Shown here: piece by piece, positions 1 to 5,462 of the stretch
How the letters are laid out: every line of letters starts with the position of its first letter
Numbering within the stretch: position 1 is the stretch's first letter
Source of the DNA: Lachnospiraceae bacterium UBA4260
GTDB lineage: Bacteria > Bacillota > Clostridia > Lachnospirales > Lachnospiraceae
Reading direction: 5' to 3'
Assembly: GCA_002395235.1 (NCBI GenBank)
Contig: DGWK01000022.1
Coordinates: forward strand, 87,284-92,889
DNA: 5,606 nt
Made by a program: the position numbers and the translations under genes
Notes under the pieces: generated by a model
Told to the model about the DNA's origin: nothing
Databases searched by the model: none
What the model saw: only the letters and a program-made list of their open reading frames with translations

Positions 1-519
1 GATCATGTAGTTGAACTCAAGGAAGCTCAGGCCTCTCTCCAGTCTCTGCTCGTAGCATCTTGCGCGGAGCATCTCGTTTACGCTGAAATGAGAGCCGATA
101 TCTCTCAGGAACTCGATGTAGTTGAGGTCCCTGAGCCAGTCCGCGTTGTTGACCATCATGGCCTTGCCCTCGCCGAACTCGATGAAGCGGCTCATCTGTT
201 TCTTGAAGCATTCACAGTTGTGGTCGATCTGCTCGACGGTCATCATGGAGCGAAGATCCGTGCGGCCTGAAGGGTCGCCGATCATGCCTGTGCCGCCGCC
301 TACGAGTGCCACGGGCTTGTTGCCTGCCTCCTGCAGTCTCTTCATGAGAAGCAGGGCCATGAAGTGGCCGACGTGCAGGGAATCCGCAGTGGGATCAAAG
401 CCGATATAGAAGGTGGCTTTGCCGTCGTTGATCAGGTCTCTGATCTCGTCGGGGTCCGTGAGCTGGGCCAGAAGGCCTCTCGCCTGCAGTTCCTCGTAGA
501 TTTTCATGTTCTTTTCCAT
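1..519 (-). CDS. tyrS: Tyrosyl-tRNA synthetase, N-terminal 173 residues (cut by window edge)
   Basis: Cytoplasmic class I aminoacyl-tRNA synthetase that activates tyrosine with ATP and charges tRNA-Tyr. The visible part is most of the Rossmann catalytic domain. The class I signature appears as YIGFDPTADSLHVGH at about residues 38-52, with HVGH standing for HIGH. It is followed by the TyrRS-typical GDPSGRT (81-87), VNNADWL (123-129), and HFSVNEML and GLSFLEFNYM near the cut. The KMSKS loop, the anticodon-binding part and the S4-like tail lie outside the window. I chose the ATG at 519 because AGGAG sits 10 nt upstream; a second in-frame ATG at 507 is possible. It is the last visible gene of the der-plsY-tyrS block, 115 nt after plsY. 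No reading-frame defect is visible. The family assignment is secure from the motifs. Confidence 0.96.
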   Translation of the reverse strand, partial: MEKNMKIYEELQARGLLAQLTDPDEIRDLINDGKATFYIGFDPTADSLHVGHFMALLLMKRLQEAGNKPVALVGGGTGMIGDPSGRTDLRSMMTVEQIDHNCECFKKQMSRFIEFGEGKAMMVNNADWLRDLNYIEFLRDIGSHFSVNEMLRARCYEQRLERGLSFLEFNYMI

Positions 520-529
520 TTCTTCTTGT

Positions 530-584
530 CTCCTGTCTGATATATATTAGCAACCATTACCCTAGCACCCCCAGACACATGGAG
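530..584 (-). promoter_or_regulatory. Candidate SD-masking structure in the tyrS leader
   Basis: On the minus strand the tyrS ribosome binding region CAGACAGGAG (539-530) is fully complementary to upstream leader segments: TGTCTG (577-572) pairs with CAGACA, and CTCC (584-581) pairs with GGAG. This gives 6 + 4 bp with a 3-nt bulge (ATG). A competing hairpin can form from AGCACC (597-592) and GGTGCT (569-564), whose loop contains the SD-masking segment, so the two helices are either exclusive or a pseudoknot. The complementarity is read directly; a regulatory role is inference. No T-box consensus (AGGGTGGNACCGCG) or T-run terminator is present in this 115-nt gap, and I see no convincing promoter. 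Confidence 0.35.
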
Positions 585-634
585 GCCGCCCGGTGCTGAT
601 ATGTATTACTTTCAAAATAGCAAATTAGTAAATG

Positions 635-1315
635 TTATTTCTTGTCGCCAAGATCCAGCTTCTCGGAATTGGCCTTGAAGAGATAGGTCTTTCTCTCTGT
701 GCCGCTCAGCAGTCTTCCGATGTTGGCCCTGTGTCTGTAATAAGCCATAAATGTCAGGAAGAACTGGATCACATACATCTCGATCAGAGTCGCCTGGCTG
801 GCGGGGGCGAACATCCCCATCTGTCCCTCGATGATCAACTGGATAAATGTGCCGCCGTAGACCATAAGAGATCCCAGGGACACAAATGTCGTCGTCAGAT
901 AGGGAATAAAGAACAGCAGGATGGACGAAGGGATGAAGCTCCAGTGATAGCCGAACGCAAATCCGGCCATGACGGCAACGCCCTTTCCTCCCTTGAAGTT
1001 CATGTAGAACGGGAAGTCATGTCCCAGCACAACGCCCATGAAAGCCCAGGACTTGAGCAGATAGACCGATTCGGGGTGTGACTTTCCGAAGATCGCGCCG
1101 ACCAGCAGCAGTGCGATCAGGCTCTTGAGCATATCTCCTACAAAGACCAGAAGACCGGCCTTTGTTCCCAGAACGCGGATCGCGTTTGTCGTTCCGGCAT
1201 TTCCGCTCCCGTATTCGCGGATATCGATTCCCTTCAATTTGCCGAGAATATAGGCAGTCTGGAAGTTACCGAATAAATAACCGATTGCAAGACATAAAAA
1301 CCTGAGTCCGATCAT
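635..1315 (-). CDS. plsY: Glycerol-3-phosphate acyltransferase PlsY (acyl-phosphate dependent)
   Basis: Integral membrane enzyme that transfers an acyl group from acyl-phosphate (made by PlsX) to sn-glycerol-3-phosphate, giving lysophosphatidic acid, the first committed step of phospholipid synthesis in most Gram-positive bacteria. All three conserved cytoplasmic motifs are visible: SGNAGTTN (37-44), GHDFPFYMNFKGGKGVA (98-114) and RHRANIGRLLSGTE (194-207), separated by hydrophobic segments at about 1-25, 52-76, 86-99, 115-160 and 178-193. At 226 aa it is slightly longer than the usual ~190-220. I chose the ATG at 1315 because AGGAGG lies 7 nt upstream; a GTG immediately before it (1318) has only 4 nt spacing. 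It starts 39 nt after der, so co-transcription is likely, and der-plsY is a known Bacillota pairing. The N-terminal GNFQTAY is a variant of the usual GSxPTAY, which is minor. Confidence 0.96.
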   Translation of the reverse strand: MIGLRFLCLAIGYLFGNFQTAYILGKLKGIDIREYGSGNAGTTNAIRVLGTKAGLLVFVGDMLKSLIALLLVGAIFGKSHPESVYLLKSWAFMGVVLGHDFPFYMNFKGGKGVAVMAGFAFGYHWSFIPSSILLFFIPYLTTTFVSLGSLMVYGGTFIQLIIEGQMGMFAPASQATLIEMYVIQFFLTFMAYYRHRANIGRLLSGTERKTYLFKANSEKLDLGDKK

Positions 1316-1322
1316 CACAATA

Positions 1323-1328
1323 CCTCCT
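1323..1328 (-). promoter_or_regulatory. Ribosome binding site that decides the plsY start
   Basis: A perfect AGGAGG on the minus strand, followed by TATT and then consecutive GTG and ATG codons in the same frame. Spacing is 4 nt to GTG and 7 nt to ATG, which favours the ATG at 1315. The 39-nt der-plsY gap shows no promoter or terminator. Confidence 0.85.
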
Positions 1329-1354
1329 TATAACGGATTAATAGTGTTTTCTTT

Positions 1355-2695
1355 TTACTTTTTGTCTTCGCTTCGTTCACGCACGATAAACTTGAGCGGC
1401 GTTCCCTTGAAGCCGAACGCGTCCCGGATCCTGTTCTCGAGATAGCGCAGGTAAGAGAAGTGCATAAGCTCCTTCGAATTGACAAAGAGCACAAATGTAG
1501 GCGGCTTGACGCCGACCTGTGTTGAGTAGCGGATCTTGAGCATATGTCCCTTGTCACTGGGCGGCTGCTGCATGACGCAGGCCTCGTTGATGATCTCATT
1601 GAGAACGCCCGTCTGAATGCGCATGTTCTGGTTGGCGCTCACAAGGTCGATCTCATCGTAGAGCTTGGGCAGCCTCTGCCCTGTCTGCGCGGAGATAAAG
1701 ACGATCTCCGCATAAGAGAGGAAGGACAGCACGGAGCGGATCTTGTCGGTGTATTTCTTTACGGAGTGATTGTCTTTCTCCACAAGGTCCCACTTGTTGA
1801 CCGCGACGATGACGGCTTTGCCCCTTTCATGGGCGATTCCGGCGATCTTGGCGTCCTGTTCGGTGATGCCTTCCTGCGCGTCGATCACGAGGATCGTGAT
1901 ATCCGCTCTCTCCACGGCGCCGACCGTTCGGACGATCATGTACCTCTCCAGGTCCTCTTTGATCTTGTTCTTGCGCCGCAGACCGGCCGTGTCGATGAAG
2001 ACATATTCCTTGCCGTCGTGCCGCACTCTCGTGTCGATGGCGTCTCTCGTCGTTCCGGCTATGTCGGAGACGATCACCCGGTTCTCTCCGATCAGCCTGT
2101 TCACAATGGAGGACTTTCCGACATTGGGCTTTCCGACCACCGCCACATAGACCGCGTCGTCGTCGACTTCTTCTCCGGTCCCCGCCTTGAAGTACTTGAC
2201 CACTTCGTCGAGCATATCTCCGATTCCGGTCCTGTTTGCCGCGGAGATCGGGTAGGGATCTCCGATTCCCAGGTTGTAGAACTCATATACGTCCGCGATC
2301 TGCTTGGTGGGGTTGTCCGTCTTGTTGACGCACAGCACTACCGGTTTGTGCGCCCTGCGCAGCATGTCCGCCACTCTCAGGTCCGAGTCCACCAGTCCCG
2401 TCTTCAGATCCACCATGAAGATGATCACATCCGCCATGTCGATCGCGATCTGGGCCTGCTCCCTCATCTGGGAGAGTATGACGTCGGAGGAGTCCGGCTC
2501 AATGCCTCCCGTATCGATCAGTGTAAAATCATAGTTCAGCCAGCTGCAGTCCGCGTAGATCCGGTCTCTGGTGACGCCCGGCGTATCCTCCGTTATGGAG
2601 ATCTTTCTTCCCGCCAGAACATTGAAGAGCGTCGACTTTCCCACGTTGGGTCTACCGACCACCGCAACAATAGGCTTGTTTTTTCGTTTACTCAT
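1355..2695 (-). CDS. der: Ribosome-assembly GTPase Der (EngA), double GTPase domain
   Basis: Essential cytoplasmic GTPase needed for maturation of the 50S ribosomal subunit. The 446-residue length matches the family. Two tandem G domains are complete. GD1 has GRPNVGKST (14-22), DTPGVTRD (37-44), DTGG (61-64), NKTD (124-127) and SA (151-152). GD2 has GKPNVGKSS (188-196), DIAGTTRD (211-218), DTAG (235-238), NKWD (300-303) and SAQTG (335-339). An acidic linker (about 173-181, TGEEVDDDA) joins them, and a C-terminal KH-like RNA-binding domain covers about 355-446 (IRYSTQVGVKPPTFVLFVN, then FKGTPLKFIVRER). The ATG at 2695 has AAAGG about 7 nt upstream and a strong promoter about 40-65 nt upstream. 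It is the first gene of the leftward block and is divergent from prs. Nothing is missing or unusual. Confidence 0.98.
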   Translation of the reverse strand: MSKRKNKPIVAVVGRPNVGKSTLFNVLAGRKISITEDTPGVTRDRIYADCSWLNYDFTLIDTGGIEPDSSDVILSQMREQAQIAIDMADVIIFMVDLKTGLVDSDLRVADMLRRAHKPVVLCVNKTDNPTKQIADVYEFYNLGIGDPYPISAANRTGIGDMLDEVVKYFKAGTGEEVDDDAVYVAVVGKPNVGKSSIVNRLIGENRVIVSDIAGTTRDAIDTRVRHDGKEYVFIDTAGLRRKNKIKEDLERYMIVRTVGAVERADITILVIDAQEGITEQDAKIAGIAHERGKAVIVAVNKWDLVEKDNHSVKKYTDKIRSVLSFLSYAEIVFISAQTGQRLPKLYDEIDLVSANQNMRIQTGVLNEIINEACVMQQPPSDKGHMLKIRYSTQVGVKPPTFVLFVNSKELMHFSYLRYLENRIRDAFGFKGTPLKFIVRERSEDKK

Positions 2696-2731
2696 TATAT
2701 ACCTTTCTGTTAAGAATCCATATGTCTCTCT

Positions 2732-2760
2732 ATTTTATCCAATATGACTCTCAATGTAAA
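2732..2760 (-). promoter_or_regulatory. Promoter of the der-plsY-tyrS block (sigma-A type)
   Basis: Read on the minus strand, the -35 box TTTACA (2760-2755, 5/6 to TTGACA) and the -10 box TAAAAT (2737-2732, 5/6 to TATAAT) are separated by exactly 17 nt. The predicted start of transcription is near 2725, giving a leader of about 30 nt before the der ATG. It is the only strong leftward promoter I find for the block. Confidence 0.7.
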
Positions 2761-2773
2761 GCGAGCATTTTAC

Positions 2774-2802
2774 TTGTATTTCTTGACTCGTGACAGTAGA
2801 AT
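2774..2802 (+). promoter_or_regulatory. Possible prs promoter
   Basis: TTGTAT (2774-2779, only the TTG conserved) and TAGAAT (2797-2802, 5/6 to TATAAT) are spaced 17 nt apart, predicting a start near 2809 and a leader of about 58 nt. A better -35 hexamer, TTGACT (2783-2788), lies nearby but pairs with GATACT (2803-2808) only at a 14-nt spacing. A rightward promoter must lie in this divergent gap; the exact boxes are uncertain. Confidence 0.4.
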
Positions 2803-2828
2803 GATACTGGAATAAAGTGAATGATACT
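2799..2828 (+). repeat. 10-bp direct repeat GAATGATACT, two copies 20 bp apart
   Basis: GAATGATACT occurs perfectly at 2799-2808 and 2819-2828, each preceded by AGT (with one extra base in the first copy). The 20-bp period is about two helical turns, placing both copies on the same face. The first overlaps the candidate prs -10 box and the second falls in the prs leader. It could be an operator pair or chance in AT-rich DNA. Confidence 0.5.
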
Positions 2829-2866
2829 TCTTATTTACCAAAATATTCACAGACGAAGGAGATTTC

Positions 2867-4102
2867 ATGGCTACAGATCACGTCCTGCATGACAAACTTG
2901 AACAGACAAGCAATCCCGTCGCGCCCCTGGCGTTGATCGTTCTTCCCTCCGCAGAGGAGTTCGGCGAGAAGATCAACGGCTGGATCCACTATTTCCGCGC
3001 GGGCGACCACAACGAGTACCGCGAAGATCCCACTTATGAGGGATATTATGAAGAAGACTACAGGCTTTCTCACGTGCTTCACCGCTTCTCTACGGGCGAA
3101 GGAAAGGCAATCCTACAGGATTCCGTAAGAGGAAAGGATGTCTTCATTCTCGTGGACATCACCAACTACTCCATCACTTATCAGATGAACGGTTTCACCA
3201 ATCACATGTCTCCCGATGACCACTTCCAGGACCTCAAGAGAGTGATCTCCGCCATCAACGGCAAGGCCCACCGGATCAATGTCATCATGCCTTTCCTCTA
3301 TGAGGGACGCCAGCACAAGAGAAGCGGCAGGGAATCCCTGGACGCGGCGATCATGTACCAGGAGCTCTGCGATCTGGGCATCAAGAATTTCATTACCTTT
3401 GACGCCCACGATCCCCGCATTCAGAACGTCAACCCTCTCGTTGATTTCAACAATTTTACATCGCCGTACCAGTTCCTCAAGTCCCTGATGCGCTCCGTTC
3501 CGGACCTGATCGTGGACAAGGACCACATCGTCGTGATCTCTCCCGACGAGGGAGCCCTCGACAGGACGGTCTATTTTGCCAACGTCATCGGCGCGGACAC
3601 GGGTATGTTCTATAAAAGAAGAGACTACTCCGTGATCGTGAACGGCAAGAACCCGATCGTCGCGCACGAATTCTTGGGCACTGACCTCAACGGCAAGGAT
3701 GCGATCATCATCGACGACATGATCTCCTCCGGCGGCTCCATTCTGGACACGTCCCGCCAGCTCAAGGAGAAGATGCACGCCAAGCGGGTCTTCCTGTGCA
3801 CCACGTTCGGCCTGTTTACGGACGGACTCGACGTTTTTGATGAAGCCTATGCCAAGGGCTATTTTGACAAGCTCGTCACCACGAATCTCACCTACCAGCC
3901 TGCGGAGCTGGCGGACAGGCCCTGGTTCGAGCCTGCAGATATGAGCAAATATGCCGCCATGATCATCGATTTCATCAATCACGATACCAGTCTCTCCAAC
4001 ATGCGCACTTCCACCGAGAAGATCCACGACATCATCGAGAAGATTAACCGCAACGAGCAGAGCGAATTCGAGCAGATGCAGTTCGAGCAGACGGAATTCT
4101 GA
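2867..4102 (+). CDS. prs: Ribose-phosphate pyrophosphokinase (PRPP synthetase), long divergent form
   Basis: Cytoplasmic enzyme making PRPP from ribose 5-phosphate and ATP for purine, pyrimidine, NAD, histidine and tryptophan synthesis. The order of family elements is kept: RFSTGEGKAILQDSVRGKDVFIL (about 73-95, like FSDGE...SIRGxDVFI); MPFLYEGRQHKR (141-152, like PYxxYARQDRK); FDAHDPRIQN (178-187, like the catalytic DLHAxQIQ); SPDEGALDR (225-233); KRRDYS (250-255, flexible-loop KRR); and the PRPP loop IIIDDMISSGGS (280-291). At 411 aa it is about 95 longer than the canonical ~315, with an added acidic/aromatic stretch at about 40-70, a longer 98-120 region and a C-terminal tail from about 380. 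The ATG has AAGGAGA ending 4 nt upstream. It is monocistronic, with its own gap upstream and a terminator downstream. The enzyme family is clear; allosteric behaviour and whether a canonical paralogue exists are unknown. Confidence 0.9.
   Translation: MATDHVLHDKLEQTSNPVAPLALIVLPSAEEFGEKINGWIHYFRAGDHNEYREDPTYEGYYEEDYRLSHVLHRFSTGEGKAILQDSVRGKDVFILVDITNYSITYQMNGFTNHMSPDDHFQDLKRVISAINGKAHRINVIMPFLYEGRQHKRSGRESLDAAIMYQELCDLGIKNFITFDAHDPRIQNVNPLVDFNNFTSPYQFLKSLMRSVPDLIVDKDHIVVISPDEGALDRTVYFANVIGADTGMFYKRRDYSVIVNGKNPIVAHEFLGTDLNGKDAIIIDDMISSGGSILDTSRQLKEKMHAKRVFLCTTFGLFTDGLDVFDEAYAKGYFDKLVTTNLTYQPAELADRPWFEPADMSKYAAMIIDFINHDTSLSNMRTSTEKIHDIIEKINRNEQSEFEQMQFEQTEF
4052..4096 (+). repeat. Three 15-bp in-frame tandem units at the prs 3' end
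   Basis: Consecutive 15-bp units encode NEQSE, FEQMQ and FEQTE, followed by a final Phe codon and the stop. Units 2 and 3 match at 12 of 15 bases and units 1 and 3 at 11 of 15; all share CGAGCAGA. The tail lies beyond the catalytic fold, so it may be tolerated slippage. Confidence 0.7.
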
Positions 4103-4125
4103 TCACAACTGATAAGAGCATTATG

Positions 4126-4167
4126 AAAACCCTTCTTCAGCGGAATATCCACCGAAGAAGGGTTTTT
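4126..4167 (+). terminator. Rho-independent terminator of prs, probably bidirectional
   Basis: A perfect 13-bp stem pairs 4126-4138 (AAAACCCTTCTTC) with 4154-4166 (GAAGAAGGGTTTT), has a 15-nt loop and ends in five T residues (4163-4167). It begins 23 nt after the prs stop. The left arm starts with AAAA, so on the minus strand the stem ends in TTTT. It lies about 105 nt beyond yraN and can also stop the convergent lepB-rnhB-yraN transcript. Confidence 0.9.
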
Positions 4168-4223
4168 CTGAAGGCCTCTAAGCTTTTAAATCCTGTTTAC
4201 GTGCCGCGGTGCGGACCTCTGCG

Positions 4224-4250
4224 CCGCATGCGGGCTGCCCCGCCGGCAGC
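4224..4250. repeat. Back-to-back GC-rich palindromes downstream of yraN
   Basis: A perfect 10-bp palindrome CCGCATGCGG (4224-4233) directly abuts a hairpin with a 6-bp stem GCTGCC/GGCAGC (4234-4239 and 4245-4250) and a 5-nt loop. Both lie 22-48 nt past the yraN stop. No T-run follows on the minus strand, so this is not a standard terminator; it could act as a 3'-end stabilising structure. The rest of 4168-4271 shows nothing I can name. Confidence 0.5.
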
Positions 4251-4271
4251 ATCTGCGTCTCCGTGCCGGTA

Positions 4272-4775
4272 TTACCATACCCTCCAGTGCGGCTTCGAGC
4301 GCCCGTAGGGAACATAAGAAAACGCGTCCCGAATCCAGCGGATCTCCGCGCCGCTTTCTTCTCCCGAACTATTTTCTCCTGGACTTTCATCTCCCGAAAA
4401 GTCCGCCCGCTCCTCCGTTCTTTCGTCCGCTTCCGGCCGCGCCTGCGGACCTGCCGCGATGGCGATCACATCAAACCGGATGCTGGTCTCAAAAGGATCG
4501 ATCCCTTTCTCGTGCATGTAGAAATCAGCGCACCGGCAGATCCTCTTCTGCTTGGCGGCGCCGACCGCTTCTTCCCCATCTCCGCTCTTCTTTCCCTTCC
4601 TGCGCGCCTTTACTTCCACAAAGATCAGCGCTTCGCCCTGCCGCCCGATTATATCGATCTCGGCCTCTCTGGACCTGAAATTTCTCTCGAGCACAGTGAC
4701 GCCCCGTTCCTGCAGATACGCGGCGGCAAGATTTTCCATCCGGTTCCCCGTTTTCCTCAGGTTTTCTCTGCTCAA
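4272..4775 (-). CDS. yraN: YraN/UPF0102 family protein (predicted nuclease fold) with acidic insertion
   Basis: Small conserved bacterial protein with a restriction-endonuclease-like fold; its function is not firmly established, though a role in DNA metabolism is often proposed. Numbering from the TTG start (167 aa), family features are RKTGNRMENLAAAYLQERGV (7-26, usual GxxxExxAAxYL), NFRSREAEIDII (32-43) and LIFVEVKARR (50-59). The EID...EVK set is the PD-(D/E)XK-like core. RFDVIAI (100-106) and IRWIRDAF (145-152) follow. Between these last two lies an unusual hydrophilic stretch (about 108-142) containing three 5-residue repeats, and an extra basic/aromatic tail follows IRDAF. I favour the TTG at 4775: it overlaps the rnhB stop as TTGA and keeps the conserved Gly. 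A GTG at 4820 (182 aa) is possible; an ATG at 4739 would delete the conserved Gly. Confidence 0.88.
   Translation of the reverse strand: MSRENLRKTGNRMENLAAAYLQERGVTVLERNFRSREAEIDIIGRQGEALIFVEVKARRKGKKSGDGEEAVGAAKQKRICRCADFYMHEKGIDPFETSIRFDVIAIAAGPQARPEADERTEERADFSGDESPGENSSGEESGAEIRWIRDAFSYVPYGRSKPHWRVW
4354..4398 (-). repeat. Three 15-bp in-frame tandem units inside yraN
   Basis: On the minus strand, units 4398-4384 (TTCGGGAGATGAAAG), 4383-4369 (TCCAGGAGAAAATAG) and 4368-4354 (TTCGGGAGAAGAAAG) sit head to tail. The outer units match at 14 of 15 bases; the middle one is degenerate (10 of 15 to the first). They encode SGDES, PGENS and SGEES in the acidic insertion. Confidence 0.8.
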
Positions 4776-5449
4776 TCCTGCACAATCCTCGTAATAAAGG
4801 ACCTCCTGTGGATAGGGCACGGACCGAATTCCCTGATCGCGTCCATGTGCTCCCGTGTCCCGTACCCTTTATGCTTTGCAAAGCCGTACTCCGGATACTT
4901 CTCGTCCATCTCCTCCATGATCCTGTCCCTGGTCACCTTGGCCAGAATAGAGGCCGCCGCAATGGAAATGCACTTGGCGTCTCCCTTGATTACGGGCACC
5001 TGCGGGATCTGTATCCCGGGGATGGTCACTGCGTCATTGACCAATACTGTTGGCTGAACCTTCAGCTGGCTGATTGCCAGGCGCATGGCCTCATAAGTGG
5101 CCTGCAAAATGTTGATCTCATCGATCCGGGCGGGATCCACAAGCCCCACCGACCAGGCGAGAGCCTCCTCCTTGATCTGATCAAAGAGCATGTCTCTCTT
5201 TTTTGCCGAGAGTTTCTTGGAGTCATTGAGGTACAGAATGTCGTGGTCCGCGGGCAGAATGCACGCGCCGGCGGCCACCGGACCGGCCAGCGGTCCCCTG
5301 CCGGCCTCGTCAATGCCGGCGATCACAATTACGTCCGAGTCCGATACAGATGAGCCAAGAGCTTCCCTGACAAGCCCGTTCTCGAACTCCCGCATTCCCC
5401 TGATCCGTTCTTTCTCCAGTTCCAGTTTGATCTTCTGTTTCTCAGTCAT
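4772..5449 (-). CDS. rnhB: Ribonuclease HII
   Basis: Cytoplasmic type 2 RNase H that cuts RNA in RNA-DNA hybrids and nicks at single ribonucleotides in DNA, starting ribonucleotide excision repair. The 225 residues contain the signature GIDEAGRGPLAGPVAAG (45-61) with catalytic Asp47 and Glu48 and the GRG loop. Further on are Asp139 in VLVNDAV, Asp157 in VIKGDAK, SIAAASILAKVTRD (162-175) and the substrate-side YPEYGFAKHKGYGT (185-198). The DEDD metal-binding set is therefore complete. A charged N-terminal helix (about 1-30) precedes the catalytic domain, as in several Bacillota RnhB proteins. The ATG at 5449 has GAGG 5 nt upstream. It starts 13 nt after lepB and its stop overlaps the favoured yraN start, so translational coupling is likely. 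Confidence 0.97.
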   Translation of the reverse strand: MTEKQKIKLELEKERIRGMREFENGLVREALGSSVSDSDVIVIAGIDEAGRGPLAGPVAAGACILPADHDILYLNDSKKLSAKKRDMLFDQIKEEALAWSVGLVDPARIDEINILQATYEAMRLAISQLKVQPTVLVNDAVTIPGIQIPQVPVIKGDAKCISIAAASILAKVTRDRIMEEMDEKYPEYGFAKHKGYGTREHMDAIREFGPCPIHRRSFITRIVQD

Positions 5450-5462
5450 CTCACCCTCGCTG

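Noticed and set aside
520..634. T-box riboswitch upstream of tyrS
   Set aside because: The gap is only 115 nt and lacks the T-box consensus and a T-run terminator; a full T-box leader would not fit.
1544..2713. Long plus-strand open frame (389 codons) opposite der
   Set aside because: It is fully antisense to an unmistakable Der protein, its translation is low-complexity and rich in His, Asp, Arg and Val, as expected from antisense of GC-biased codons, and it has no convincing ribosome binding site.
2696..2866. PurR-type box in the der-prs gap
   Set aside because: I looked for the CCGAA-containing inverted elements typical of purine repressor sites and found none; only the GAATGATACT direct repeat is present.
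3113..4027. 304-codon minus-strand open frame opposite prs
   Set aside because: Antisense shadow of prs; the Val/Asp/Gly/Glu-rich translation resembles no family I know and no SD or promoter supports it.
4123..4308. Small plus-strand frame after prs
   Set aside because: It begins inside the prs terminator hairpin and runs into the antisense of yraN, so expression is very unlikely.
4209..5057. 282-codon plus-strand open frame opposite yraN and rnhB
   Set aside because: It spans the antisense of two recognised genes and their junction; its translation has no domain pattern and it lacks an SD.
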